NCBI RefSeq assembly: GCF_030385785.1
Contig: NZ_JAUEDK010000050.1
Location: 1-32,663, forward strand
Length of the DNA stretch: 32,663 nucleotides
Reading direction: 5' to 3'
Source: Crenobacter oryzisoli
GTDB taxonomy: Bacteria; Pseudomonadota; Gammaproteobacteria; Burkholderiales; Chromobacteriaceae
Shown: in pieces, positions 1 to 8,217 of the stretch
Position numbering within the stretch: the first letter of the stretch is position 1
Layout of the letters: each line of letters opens with the position of its first letter
Translations under genes and position numbers: made by a program
The notes under the pieces: model-generated
Seen by the model: only the letters and a program-made list of their open reading frames with translations
Told to the model about the DNA's origin: nothing
Database searches by the model: none

Positions 1-415
1 GCTCGGACACCTGGCTCTTCGAGATGCCGGTCATGCCCATCGCCTGCACCAGTTCGTCGACCTTGCGGGTCGAGACCCCATTGATCCAGGCTTCCTGCAC
101 CACGGCGGCGAGCGCCTGTTCGGCTAAGCGTCTGGGTTCGAGAAAGGACGGGAAGTAAGTGCCGCTGCGCAGCTTCGGCACTTGCAGTTCGAGCGTGCCG
201 AGTCGGCTGTGAAGGATGCGGTCACGGTAGCCATTGCGATAGGCCTGGCGCTCCCCGTTGCGCTCGTGCAAGTCAGCCCCGATCTGGTTGGTGACCTCGC
301 ACTCCATCAGGTCAGCGAGCACCGACTCCACCAGTGCGCGTAGGAAATCACCTCCACCTTGTTGCTTCAACCGCTCCACAAATGCCATGCTGTCGTTGGC
401 CATCGAGTTCTCCAT
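1..415 (-). CDS. IS256-family transposase, N-terminal part (cut by window edge)
   Basis: Reading leftward from an ATG at 415 (a second in-frame ATG lies at 403), 138 codons are open to the window edge with no stop. The protein contains FLRALVESVLADLMECEV, then IGADLHERNGERQAYRNGYR, a stretch like VPKLRSGTYFPSFLEPRR, and a helical VQEAWINGVSTRKVDELVQAMG. This is the standard N-terminus of IS256-group (Mutator-like) DDE transposases. The catalytic Asp and Glu residues lie beyond the window, so activity cannot be judged. A typical IS256 end sits upstream at 481-500. Only the family-level call is made. Confidence 0.9.
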   Translation of the reverse strand, partial: MENSMANDSMAFVERLKQQGGGDFLRALVESVLADLMECEVTNQIGADLHERNGERQAYRNGYRDRILHSRLGTLELQVPKLRSGTYFPSFLEPRRLAEQALAAVVQEAWINGVSTRKVDELVQAMGMTGISKSQVSE

Positions 416-480
416 TGGGTAAGTCTGATTCTTCGCAAAATCGACCTTACCGGAGTTCTTCGATGGCCTTCTACCATCGG

Positions 481-500
481 CCTGCATTTACACCACTTCC
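481..500 (-). repeat. Terminal inverted repeat of the IS256-type element
   Basis: On the minus strand this reads GGAAGTGGTGTAAATGCAGG, the usual form of an IS256-family end. It lies 66-85 bases upstream of the transposase start, so the element probably ends near 500. The partner end is outside the window. Confidence 0.65.
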
Positions 501-512
501 GTGGACTCTATC

Positions 513-791
513 ATGAATTTAGCGTTGCATGCCTGCCTTGCAGCGAGTGAAGGCCTATTGACAGATAGCGGCTAGGTGGGTGAGCAGGTCACTGTGCAGG
601 TTGCCAGGCGCAGCGAACTGCACACATTCAAAGTCATGCCTCAGCATTGGATCGTTGAGCGTCGTTTTGCCTGGTTAGAGAAAAGCAGAAGGCTGTGGAA
701 AAACTGTGAGCGCAGACTCACTACCAGCTTGCAGCTTCGTCCATCTGGCCTTTTTGGCTCTGCTGCTCAGGATGTCGTGAACAGGTTCTAA
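513..791 (+). pseudogene. IS5-family transposase remnant, C-terminal fragment
   Basis: The frame reads ...EGLLTDSG, a TAG stop at 573-575 where the family has tyrosine, then VARRSELHTFKVMPQHWIVERRFAWLEKSRRLW to TAA at 789-791. FKVMPQ-x-W-x-VERRFAWLEK is the conserved C-terminal block of IS5-family (IS427/IS1031-like) DDE transposases and includes the catalytic Glu. Everything N-terminal is missing: the fragment begins just after the IS256-type end, as though that element had inserted into it. The last codons run through the terminal repeat at 774-788. The start is approximate because homology fades near 530. Confidence 0.8.
774..788 (+). repeat. Terminal repeat of the IS5-type remnant
   Basis: Read inward from the right-hand end (reverse complement) the sequence is GAACCTGTTCACGAC. 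It is followed by TAA at 789-791, compatible with the TNA target duplications made by IS1031-like elements. Thirteen bases match the right end of the MITE at 9135-9275. Confidence 0.6.
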
Positions 792-800
792 CAGGTCAGT

Positions 801-1778
801 TCAGGTTGCCGACACTTGAGTGCTAATTAGCAATATCGACTCGCCGGCGTGCAGCAGCACCTCCATCCCCGGTGCGAACTCCACTTCGCCAGGGGAGTGC
901 TCCAGTGCAACCACCATGGCCTTGCCGGCAAAAGAGTCCTGCAGGAAACGTGCCAGTGATTGGCCCTCCCAGCGTTCGTCCAGCACATGTATCTGAGCAC
1001 GGAACTGGTTGGGATAGCGGTGATGCAGATGCTCGAAGAAATGGTGGGTTTCCGGGTGGGCGACGATATTGGCCATATTCATGCCGCCCAGATGGGAGGG
1101 GATGACCACATTGTCTGCTCCCACGGCTTTAAGTTTTTTCCGCGAACTTTCGTTTTCCGCCTTGGCTACCACCATCACTGCTGCGTTCAAACTCTTGGCG
1201 GTCACGACAACGAAAGCATTGTCGGCGTCTGAACTCAGACAGGAAATCAGTGCCTGGGCGCGGGCGATGCCGGCGGCGGTCAGGTTCTCATCCTCTGTGG
1301 CATCACCGACGATGTAGGGAATGCCGCGTTCCTGCAGCAGTGCCACATTGGCCTCGCTCTTTTCGATCACCACTACCTGATGGTGTGCGCTGAGCAATTC
1401 TTCCAGTGCATAGCGGCCGGTGCGGCTCAGGCCGCAGATAATGGTGTGCTGGCTCATCTGTGCGATCAGTTTTTCCATTTTTCTTCGTCTCAGATAAAGC
1501 GGCAGATCACCCTGAAATAGCATCAGGGTCAGAGAAGAAATGCCATAGCCGACCACGCCGGTGCCGAACACGATCAGCGCGATGGTGAAATAACGGCCCG
1601 CCAGCGATAGCTTGTGGGTTTCGCCATAGCCGATGGTGGCCAGGGTGATCACCGTCATGAACAGGCTATCGGAAAACGACCACCCCTCGACCATCATGTA
1701 GCCTGAGGTGCCGAACAGCAGGGCGGCGAGCACCAAACCGGACAGAAAGATCAGCTTACGCGGGAAACTATGGCGCAT
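801..1778 (-). CDS. Two-TM potassium channel with RCK (TrkA-N/TrkA-C) domain
   Basis: Likely a K+-selective inner-membrane channel gated by a cytoplasmic ligand-binding domain, of the MthK/Kch type. Numbering from a TTG at 1802: TM1 is about residues 15-37, a pore helix leads into the filter TIGYGE (56-61), and TM2 is about 70-95. A Rossmann-type RCK domain starts near 118 (TIICGLSRTGRYALEEL, then VVVIEKSE and GDATED), followed by a TrkA-C-like end (about 250-333). The filter has TIGYGE rather than the common TVGYGD. The start is uncertain: the TTG has no ribosome site and lies about 6 bases downstream of a TATAAT, so I place it at the ATG at 1778 (325 aa). The gene stands alone, between IS debris and egtB. 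Confidence 0.87.
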   Translation of the reverse strand: MRHSFPRKLIFLSGLVLAALLFGTSGYMMVEGWSFSDSLFMTVITLATIGYGETHKLSLAGRYFTIALIVFGTGVVGYGISSLTLMLFQGDLPLYLRRRKMEKLIAQMSQHTIICGLSRTGRYALEELLSAHHQVVVIEKSEANVALLQERGIPYIVGDATEDENLTAAGIARAQALISCLSSDADNAFVVVTAKSLNAAVMVVAKAENESSRKKLKAVGADNVVIPSHLGGMNMANIVAHPETHHFFEHLHHRYPNQFRAQIHVLDERWEGQSLARFLQDSFAGKAMVVALEHSPGEVEFAPGMEVLLHAGESILLISTQVSAT

Positions 1779-1802
1779 AAACGGGTGGAGATAGCTGGAC
1801 AA

Positions 1803-2060
1803 ACTGCCATTATAGTCCGCCGGACATAGCCGGCATGATGCCTGTTTGGCGCTTTGTTGCAGAGATCCTTATGAATCGGTGCAATGACGATCGTTGGTTA
1901 ACCTGAGACATTCGCATCCCACTTCGGCACGCGGGTCGGGGCGGGATCAGGGGGCACAATAAGGGCGCACGACCGACGCATACTGCGCCGGCTGCTCCGC
2001 TTGTCCCGGGCATCCCTTCTGTACCCAGATCGTCGTCCGTAAACTACTCGCCAGACCGGC
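1803..2060. other. Intergenic region between the channel gene and egtB
   Basis: No open frame here looks like protein and no clear terminator is visible downstream of egtB. A TATAAT at 1808-1813 on the minus strand could be the -10 of the channel gene, though no good -35 accompanies it. Confidence 0.4.
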
Positions 2061-3317
2061 TCAACGTGCCAGCCGAATGCCACTGAACTGCCAGCGTGCC
2101 GACGGCGGGAAGAAATTGCGGTAGCTCGCGCGGATGTGGTCGCTGGGTGTTGCACAGGAGCCGCCGCGCAACACCATCTGGTTGATCATGAACTTGCCGT
2201 TGTACTCGCCGACTGCACCGTCCGCAGGCCGGTAGCCGGGGTAGGGCAGGTAGGCGCTCTGCGTCCATTCCCACACATCCCCAAGCCAGTGCACCGGCTT
2301 GCCCGTCGTTGTCGGGCCAGGGTGATACGCGCCGGCGTCGGCGAAGCGGCCGGGAGCCGGGGCTGCTTCGGCCGGCCAGCGTTGCGCGGCACACTCCCAC
2401 TCCTGTTCGGTGGGCAGACGTGCACCGGCCCAGCGTGCATAGGCTTCCGCTTCGTAGTAGCTGACATGGCAGACCGGCTCGTTGAGCCGCAGTGGCTGTT
2501 GGCCGTGTAGCGTGAATACCGTCCAGCGATCGGCATCGGTGAACTGCCAGTACAGTGGCGCGAACCATCCCTCGCGCTGGCAGGTATCCCAGCCGTCCGA
2601 CAGCCACAGTTCGGGGCGGTCGTAGCCGCCATCGGCGATGAAGGCCAGATAGTCGCGGTTGCTGACCGGCCGACAGGCGAGCTCGAACGGTTCGAGGAAC
2701 ACTCGATGGCGTGGGGTCTCGTTGTCGAACGCGAAGCCCTCCCCATCGTGGCCGATCTCCACCAGACCGCCCTCGAAAGCTTGATAGCGTAGCGGCACCG
2801 GATCGGCTGGCTCCAAGGGCTCGGGCGGGCGGTACGCCGGCCGCAAGGGGTTGCGCCAGAAGTGATGCTTGAGGTCGGTCAGGACCAATTCCTGATGCTG
2901 CTGCTCGTGATGGATGCCCAGCTCGATCAGGTCGAGCAACGAGTGTGGTAGCGGCGTGTCCGCCAGCAGCGCCGCCATTTGTGCGTCCACCGCCCGACGG
3001 TAGGCGAGTACCTCGTCGAGCGAGGGGCGGGACAACAGGCCACGCTCGGGGCGCGGGTGGCGTTCGCCGACGCCGACGTAATACGAGTTGAACAGCACCT
3101 TGAAGGCCGGGTTGAACGGCGCGGGCGGCGGCTCGCGTTGAGCGAGGACGAAGGTCTCGAAGAACCAGGTCACGTGGGCGAGATGCCATTTGACCGGGCT
3201 GGCATCCGGCATCGACTGCAGCATGCAGTCCTCGGCGCTGAGTCCCTCGGCCAACGCCAGGCTCTGTCGGCGCGTGCGGGTGAAGGCGGCCTGCAGCGCT
3301 GCTTGGCGCGGTTCCAT
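2061..3317 (-). CDS. egtB: EgtB-type ergothioneine sulfoxide synthase
   Basis: Non-haem iron enzyme that joins hercynine to a thiol (cysteine or gamma-glutamylcysteine) with O2, forming the sulfoxide precursor of ergothioneine. At 418 aa it has family length. The N-terminal DinB-like domain carries the iron histidines in [12 protein letters not shown] (H48) and HHEQQHQE (H137, H141). The C-terminal half is a formylglycine-generating-enzyme-like fold with [20 protein letters not shown] and [10 protein letters not shown]-x-DHIR-x-SYRNFF. The ATG at 3317 overlaps the egtD stop by one base (TGATG), indicating translational coupling; an upstream in-frame extension lies wholly inside egtD and is rejected. 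No egtA, egtC or egtE is present, as in many proteobacterial two-gene loci, so thiol choice and the final lyase are not determined here. Confidence 0.95.
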   Translation of the reverse strand: MEPRQAALQAAFTRTRRQSLALAEGLSAEDCMLQSMPDASPVKWHLAHVTWFFETFVLAQREPPPAPFNPAFKVLFNSYYVGVGERHPRPERGLLSRPSLDEVLAYRRAVDAQMAALLADTPLPHSLLDLIELGIHHEQQHQELVLTDLKHHFWRNPLRPAYRPPEPLEPADPVPLRYQAFEGGLVEIGHDGEGFAFDNETPRHRVFLEPFELACRPVSNRDYLAFIADGGYDRPELWLSDGWDTCQREGWFAPLYWQFTDADRWTVFTLHGQQPLRLNEPVCHVSYYEAEAYARWAGARLPTEQEWECAAQRWPAEAAPAPGRFADAGAYHPGPTTTGKPVHWLGDVWEWTQSAYLPYPGYRPADGAVGEYNGKFMINQMVLRGGSCATPSDHIRASYRNFFPPSARWQFSGIRLAR

Positions 3318-4330
3318 CAGTCGCCCCCCGCTTCGGCGACGAACACGCCGAACCAGCCGCGCTCGTCTGTCCAGTAGTGCATGTTGCCGTAGCCGGCCTC
3401 GGCGAGCAGCGCGCAAAACCGCTCGGGGGTGTACTTGTACGAGTATTCGGTGACGATGGTTTCACCGGCCTCGAAGCGGCGGCGGTGCTCGCCGATCCGC
3501 ACGTCGTGGCCTTGGCTTGCTGCCAGGTGCATTTCGATGCGGCTTTCAGTCGCGTTGAAGAACGCCCGGTGGTCGAAGCGATGCGGCTCGAAGTCGGCGT
3601 CCAGCAGCCGGTTGGCGACCCGTAGCACATTGCGGTTGAACGCGGCGGTGACACCGAGCGCGTCGTCGTAGGCGGCCTCGACCGTGGCAGTGTCTTTGAC
3701 GAGGTCCACGCCGATCAACAGGCGGCCGTCACCGTCCAGATGGCTGCGGATCGATCGCAGCAGCGACAACGCATCTTCGGGAGTGAAATTGCCTATCGAC
3801 GAGCCGGGGTAGAAGAAGATCGGCGGTGCATCCGGACAGTCGTTCAGCACCGGGTGCAGGTGGAAGGGGCGGGTGAAGTCGGTCACCACGCCCAGGCAGT
3901 CGACGCCGGGAAATTGCTGTTCGGTGACGGCCAGTGTTGTCTTGAGCCAGTCGGCGGCGAAGTCCACGCCGATATAGCGGCGCACCCTGGCTGGCCCGAG
4001 CCAGTCGCGCGCCTTGGCGCCGTCGCCGCATCCCAAGTCTATCCATTGCCCATCGGGCGGGAGTTGCGCCGCGATGGGCCGGCGACATCGCTCGTATATC
4101 TGGATTTCAGTGCGGGTCGGGTAGTATTCGCTGAGCGCGCAGATCGCGCCGTACAGGGCGCAGCCTTGCTCATCGTAGAAGAATTTCGGAGCGATGCGGG
4201 CGGGGCGGCTGAGGAGTCCGTCCCTGAGCTCGGCGAGCTGCGCGCCGTGATCGTCGACGGCGTCGATGATCAGCCGCGGCGCCCGTATTGTCTCGGCATC
4301 ACGTTCACACTCGGGTTTATTCGAGTTCAT
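3317..4330 (-). CDS. egtD: EgtD-type L-histidine N-alpha-methyltransferase
   Basis: SAM-dependent enzyme that trimethylates histidine to hercynine, the first step of ergothioneine synthesis. At 337 aa it shows the EgtD hallmarks: [11 protein letters not shown]-x-AI (50-63), SEYYPTRTE (67-75), the SAM motif [11 protein letters not shown] (96-106), [11 protein letters not shown], then [17 protein letters not shown] near the C-terminus. I chose the ATG at 4330 because an alternative GTG at 4387 would add 19 residues of low-complexity leader. The ribosome site is weak (a G-run about 9 bases upstream). The gene is first in an egtD-egtB pair and overlaps egtB by one base. Confidence 0.95.
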   Translation of the reverse strand: MNSNKPECERDAETIRAPRLIIDAVDDHGAQLAELRDGLLSRPARIAPKFFYDEQGCALYGAICALSEYYPTRTEIQIYERCRRPIAAQLPPDGQWIDLGCGDGAKARDWLGPARVRRYIGVDFAADWLKTTLAVTEQQFPGVDCLGVVTDFTRPFHLHPVLNDCPDAPPIFFYPGSSIGNFTPEDALSLLRSIRSHLDGDGRLLIGVDLVKDTATVEAAYDDALGVTAAFNRNVLRVANRLLDADFEPHRFDHRAFFNATESRIEMHLAASQGHDVRIGEHRRRFEAGETIVTEYSYKYTPERFCALLAEAGYGNMHYWTDERGWFGVFVAEAGGD

Positions 4331-4527
4331 GGATAGCGCCCCCGGTTTATCGCCATCGTTGCGCCCGCCGAGTGTGGCAGGCCGCACATCCCTGACACAG
4401 CACTACCTGGCGATACGCCGAATGTCGTCGCTTCGGCAGAGTGCCAAGCCTGCTGCAGGATAGTGGACTGAAGTCTAGATGCCCCCCTTGCCGGTGTCGA
4501 CCCGGGATGGGCTGTGCGGAACGGGGC

Positions 4528-4755
4528 TCAGATCACCGGTCGGCACTGCCACTTCGCCAGATCCTCCGGGATGCCCAGCTCGTGCGGGTTGCCGAACGAC
4601 GGCCAGTCAGAGTGGCCGTTGGCCAGTGCTTCGGCCGCGGCTTCCGGGGTCGGGTAGGCGCCCAGCGCCTCGCCCTCGTGCATGATGTGATACCGCTCGT
4701 CGAGACGAATGATGGTGAAGGGGCCGTATTGGGTGTCGTAGATCCAGCATTTCAT
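4528..4755 (-). CDS. Small uncharacterised protein, 75 aa
   Basis: I do not recognise a named family. The protein begins MKCWIYDTQYGPFTI, continues through a Y-x-IMHEGEALGAYPTPEAAAEAL stretch and ends in IPEDLAKWQCRPVI. The pattern (short beta-strands, an 'LG-x-Y-x-(4-5)-A' segment, a C-terminal W) looks like a small soluble cytoplasmic protein. It has no signal peptide or membrane segment. It is supported by an excellent ribosome site, AAGGAGGCG, 6 bases before the ATG. It lies 197 bases upstream of egtD in the same orientation and could share its transcript, but nothing links it functionally to ergothioneine. Confidence 0.7.
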   Translation of the reverse strand: MKCWIYDTQYGPFTIIRLDERYHIMHEGEALGAYPTPEAAAEALANGHSDWPSFGNPHELGIPEDLAKWQCRPVI

Positions 4756-4772
4756 GGTCGCGCCTCCTTGAA

Positions 4773-4846
4773 AACCTGTTCATGACCTTTTGCCGGGCCT
4801 GACCGTGGGGCCGGCCGTAGCCGGAAAGAGGATTGCGAATAGGTTC
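4773..4846. repeat. Possible decayed MITE with IS5-like ends
   Basis: The left end reads AACCTGTTCATGACC. The right end, reverse-complemented, reads AACCTATTCGCAATCC. Both are followed inward by a partly pairing T-rich and CCGG stretch, so about 74 bases can fold back on themselves. The ends resemble the MITE at 9135-9275 but mismatches are many and no target duplication is seen. It abuts the ribosome site of the 75-aa gene. Confidence 0.3.
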
Positions 4847-4982
4847 CTACGTGAATGGTAGCCGATGGCAGCGGGCGAGCTGCGCAGCACTAAATGGTGC
4901 CGTAGCGCGATGCTTTAAGGCGATCACGCCGAAGCACTCGACAACTCTGGGTTGGGGCGTTCCTCAAATGGTCCCCACGGGC

Positions 4983-5180
4983 TCATGGTGTTTCGACATT
5001 TCGGACCGTATCACCGCAGTGCGCCTCAGTTGCTGCGGGCGTCGGTGCGACGTCGTGCGGTGCGCTACCGGCGGGGACGGCGAACGTGTCGAACGACGGG
5101 GGCTGCGCCTGCGCCGAAGCAAGGGCGAGCAGAGCACCCACCAGGGCCGACACGAGCCCGGACTTGAGCGTCCTGCCCAC
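4983..5180 (-). pseudogene. Truncated Vgb-like (streptogramin lyase-type) beta-propeller gene, 5' remnant
   Basis: From a GTG at 5180 the frame gives a signal peptide (MGRTLKSGLVSALVGALLAL, cleavage after ASAQA) and then PSFDTFAVPAGSAPHDVAPTP. That is the characteristic first strand of secreted virginiamycin-B-lyase-like propellers, which normally continue DG-x-VWYT. Here homology stops at APTP and a TGA follows about 20 residues later, so nearly all of the propeller is gone. It lies 103 bases downstream of another secreted propeller gene in the same orientation. It could also be read as a short secreted peptide; a decayed gene is more likely. Confidence 0.5.
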
Positions 5181-5283
5181 CGCGGGACACACCTTTCCCT
5201 CGCGATCTCCAGCATGTCCGGCTCTTGCTCCAGGGGGGCAAACCGCGCCGACGGCGTCATTCCTCGATATAGCGTTGGCGGCC

Positions 5284-6771
5284 TTAGCGGTGTGCGACGC
5301 TGAACGCGTAGATCCTGCCATCGCCCGCCACGTAAAGCCGGCCATGAGCCGCCAGAAGGGTCACGAAGTGCCGCAGTTTCGGGATGCGGTCGTTCGGCCC
5401 GCCGCCGGTGAACACGGCCTGACCATTGTCGCCGCGGAACCCATGCAGACGGTTGTCGCCTTCCGCGCCGACGACCCAGACAATGCGATCCGCGCTACCG
5501 TCGCTGGTCGTGGTGATCGGGCTGCCGGCGCCATCCAGCGCCGCACACCAAGCAGTACTCAGGCCGCCGCGTGACGCCGCGCTGATCCGCAGCACGATCA
5601 GACCGTCCTCGCTCCGGCTGGCCGGGCACGCGGCGCCGGCCCCCGGAAATGCGACAAAAACGCCGCCTGGTCCAGGGTAGGACGCCGGGCCGGTGCGGAT
5701 AGGCCCTCGCGACACTTTCTGCATGTCCAGTGCAGCGCCGATGCCGCCCAGATTGTCGCGGTCCAGCAGATAGGCCTTACCATCCTTGCCCAACTGCAAG
5801 ATCAGTCGACGCCCGTGCAGATCGATCGGCATCGGGTTGGCGCCGCCGAGGTCGAGGTCCTCCTCGTCCAACTCATGCCAGTTGGCGGGAGCAAACGCGT
5901 CGCGAGAACTGGCGGACCGGTGCAGGTTGGGCGCCAGACGCATGACGGCCTCGCCGTCGCTCCATACGTGCTCACCCTCGGTGTTGCCGGTAGCGACGAA
6001 AAGAGCGCCGTCGGCTGCGGCGATGCCTCCCGGCGCCCAAATACCACCCTTGAGGCCGCGCGTCCGCCACGCGCCAAACACGCCGGGACGGTTGAGCGCG
6101 AGGCCGACCACCCAGCCTTGATAGTTGCCGCAGTCGCCGTAATGGCCGCCGTACGGCACGAACAAGTGGCCTTCGAGGAGCAATAGTGCGCCCCGCTGGT
6201 TCTGCAAACGCGAAGTGAACGACACGCCCTGTGATCGTAGTGCCTCGGCAATGTCGACAGGCCAGCCGGGAAGCACCGAGCCGTCGCGCAGCGACAGTGC
6301 GTACACCATGTGCTTCGGCCCATTCTGCCGGTCCACCATCGCGTTAAGGTACAGTGTCCCTGTCCTGGGCTCGATCACAGGCGTTCCCGTAATGCCCAGC
6401 GGATCGATGTTGCCGCACGGCAGTGCACTACGCGGCGCCGGCGTGCCGAGCACGACGCGCCAAACGATGGCGCCGGTGGCGCTATCGAGCGCATAGACGA
6501 CGTTCGATTCGGTCGCGACAATCAGCAATGCGTGGGCGGCGCCGGGAGGGTGCCAGTAGAGCGGCTGGGCGTAGATATGGCCCTCGACTCGGCCGTCGAA
6601 GGAGGCCTCGCGCTGTAGGTGCGACGCGCTCTGCCAAGTCAGGCCGGGCACAACATACTGTCCGCTTCGATCGTCGGTATGGTGATAGCCGGGAACAACG
6701 TCGACGCCCTGCGCCCATGCCGTGCCGGCACAAGCGCACGCGACCAGTCCCAGCACGATGAAAATGTGCAT
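5284..6771 (-). CDS. Secreted PQQ-type beta-propeller repeat protein
   Basis: A 495-aa exported protein with an N-terminal signal peptide (MHIFIVLGLVACACAGTAWA, cleavage near AWA-Q; the n-region lacks Lys/Arg). The remainder has repeated propeller blades: HALLIVATESNVVYALDSATGAIVW, GNIDPLGITGTPVIE, GTLYLNAMV, MVYALSLRDG and AHGRLYVAGDGRIYAFSV. These match outer-membrane or periplasmic PQQ-like and pyrrolo-quinoline quinone repeat proteins with no proven enzyme activity; the residues diagnostic of quinoprotein dehydrogenases were not found. No good ribosome site precedes the ATG, so the start is the least certain part. The following gene is a truncated propeller remnant, suggesting a former pair. 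Confidence 0.8.
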   Translation of the reverse strand: MHIFIVLGLVACACAGTAWAQGVDVVPGYHHTDDRSGQYVVPGLTWQSASHLQREASFDGRVEGHIYAQPLYWHPPGAAHALLIVATESNVVYALDSATGAIVWRVVLGTPAPRSALPCGNIDPLGITGTPVIEPRTGTLYLNAMVDRQNGPKHMVYALSLRDGSVLPGWPVDIAEALRSQGVSFTSRLQNQRGALLLLEGHLFVPYGGHYGDCGNYQGWVVGLALNRPGVFGAWRTRGLKGGIWAPGGIAAADGALFVATGNTEGEHVWSDGEAVMRLAPNLHRSASSRDAFAPANWHELDEEDLDLGGANPMPIDLHGRRLILQLGKDGKAYLLDRDNLGGIGAALDMQKVSRGPIRTGPASYPGPGGVFVAFPGAGAACPASRSEDGLIVLRISAASRGGLSTAWCAALDGAGSPITTTSDGSADRIVWVVGAEGDNRLHGFRGDNGQAVFTGGGPNDRIPKLRHFVTLLAAHGRLYVAGDGRIYAFSVAHR

Positions 6772-7270
6772 GATAAGGGCGTGATCAAGAGGTTGCAGCC
6801 GTTACGAGGGTTGAAGTATAGGAAGTTTTTCCCTTTACGGGCTTCACCCGCCTTTACCGCATGACAGCCACACGTACCGCGGCTTTTTGCCGAAAAACGA
6901 ATGACTCCCTCTCTGCAATCATGCAGTGCTCAGGGGCACAGACGGGGCGACCGTATTCCAGTGACGAGGCGAGGTTCGCATTTGTTCCGCGGCAGCCGCC
7001 ACCTTGAACATGGAGTACTGCGAGGAGGGAGGGGGACCAGTTGGTCGCCGGAAGTGGACGCACATGAAGCGATGCGGTAGAGGACCATATCGGCCGAGCA
7101 GCAGTTCTCCGAGGCTGTATCGCCGAACGGCCGCTCCTGGCTGATTCCGCTCGGCCAGCCCATCCGACCCCTCTGGCCGTCACCGGTCCTGAAGCGCAAA
7201 TCCGGCCAAACGTCATCGGCACGGCTAGTCCGCTTTACCGGTCTTCGCATTCCTTGGTCACGAACCCACC
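6772..7270. other. Gene-poor intergenic stretch of about 500 bases
   Basis: Open frames here overlap each other and have arginine- and proline-rich composition typical of non-coding high-GC DNA. None has a ribosome site or recognisable motif. It lies between the propeller gene (leftward) and the metF terminator. I see no repeat or mobile-element end in it. Confidence 0.5.
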
Positions 7271-7308
7271 AAAAAATGCAGGCCGGGCCATGCAAGCATG
7301 CCCGGCCT
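7271..7308 (-). terminator. Intrinsic terminator after metF
   Basis: On the minus strand AGGCCGGGC (7300-7308) pairs with GCCCGGCCT (7280-7288) across an 11-base loop. The bases GCA and then TTTTTT (7271-7276) follow. It lies 34 bases beyond the metF stop and closes the one-carbon gene run. Confidence 0.9.
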
Positions 7309-7341
7309 GAGCCTCGAAGCAGGAAAGACGACGCGGAAGAA

Positions 7342-8199
7342 CTAGCCTGACAGCGCTGCCGGCGACGTCGCGCCCAGCCCCAGCCGTTGGCACAGCGCCT
7401 CCACCGCACCGGCCTGGTTCAGACTAAAGAAATGCAGCCCCGGCACACCCTCGGCGATCAGCCGCTCGCACAGCTGCGTGGTGACGTCGAGGCCGAATGC
7501 TCTGACCGCCGCGGTGTCGTCGCCGAGGCTTGCGAGCTTGCGGGCCATCCAGCGCGGCAGCTCGATGCCGCGCGTTTCGGCCAGACGAGCCGTGCCGGTG
7601 TAGCGGGTCAGCGGCAGGACGCCCGGAATCAACGGCAGCCGGATGCCATTCTTGCTGCACGCATCGCGCAGGTGCAGGAAGGCGTCGGCATTGAAGAAAT
7701 ACTGGGTGACGGCGACGCTGGCGCCAGCGTCTTGCTTTGCCTTCAGTGCGGCAAGGTCCGCCGCCGGGCTGCGGGCCTGCGGGTGGCCCTCGGGGTACGC
7801 GGCGACCGCGATCTCAAGCTCGCTGCCGGCTTCGTCGCGGATGAAGCGGACCAGATCGCTCGCGTAGGTGAAGTCGCCACGCCCGCCCATGCCGGATGGT
7901 GCATCGCCGCGCAGCGCGAACAGCCGCGTGAGGCCCAGCTCGCGGTAGCGGGCGAGCAGCGCGTGCACCTCGTCGCGGCTTGCTCCGATCGCTGACAGGT
8001 GCGGTGCGACTGACACGCCAGTATGGTGCAGCTGCTCGACCAGTTCGACGGTGCGCTCGCGGGTGCTGCCGCCGGCGCCGTAGGTGACCGAGAAGTACTC
8101 CGGGCCGAGCGCCATCAGCCGCGGCAGTGATGCCGCCAGCTGTACAGCGGCCTGCTGATGGGCCGGAGGGTAGAGCTCGATGCTGAACGGGATCGTCAT
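7342..8199 (-). CDS. metF: Methylenetetrahydrofolate reductase
   Basis: FAD-dependent reduction of 5,10-methylene-THF to 5-methyl-THF for methionine synthesis, in the cytoplasm. The 285-aa length is normal for bacterial MetF. The TIM-barrel starts FSIELYPP (the conserved S-x-E-x-x-PP strand), followed by YFSVTYGAGGSTRERT, HLSAIGASRDEV, LFALRGDAP, GVSVAPHLSAIG, and ASVAVTQYFFNADAFL. It ends with GVPGLHFFSLNQAGAVEALCQRLGL. The ATG at 8199 has an AGGAG ribosome site 7 bases upstream. It lies 18 bases after purU and is last before the terminator. With the glycine cleavage genes upstream, this places C1 export to methionine in the same run. Confidence 0.96.
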   Translation of the reverse strand: MTIPFSIELYPPAHQQAAVQLAASLPRLMALGPEYFSVTYGAGGSTRERTVELVEQLHHTGVSVAPHLSAIGASRDEVHALLARYRELGLTRLFALRGDAPSGMGGRGDFTYASDLVRFIRDEAGSELEIAVAAYPEGHPQARSPAADLAALKAKQDAGASVAVTQYFFNADAFLHLRDACSKNGIRLPLIPGVLPLTRYTGTARLAETRGIELPRWMARKLASLGDDTAAVRAFGLDVTTQLCERLIAEGVPGLHFFSLNQAGAVEALCQRLGLGATSPAALSG

Positions 8200-8217
8200 A
8201 GGGTTACTCCTATTTCC

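Noticed and set aside
2044-3654. Long 536-aa open frame overlapping egtB
   Set aside because: Arg/Pro/Ala-rich composition typical of antisense or off-frame high-GC reading; egtB in another frame has full family motifs.
6854-7409. Minus-strand frames of 122 and 159 aa between the propeller gene and metF
   Set aside because: They overlap each other and the metF terminator, with no ribosome site or motif.
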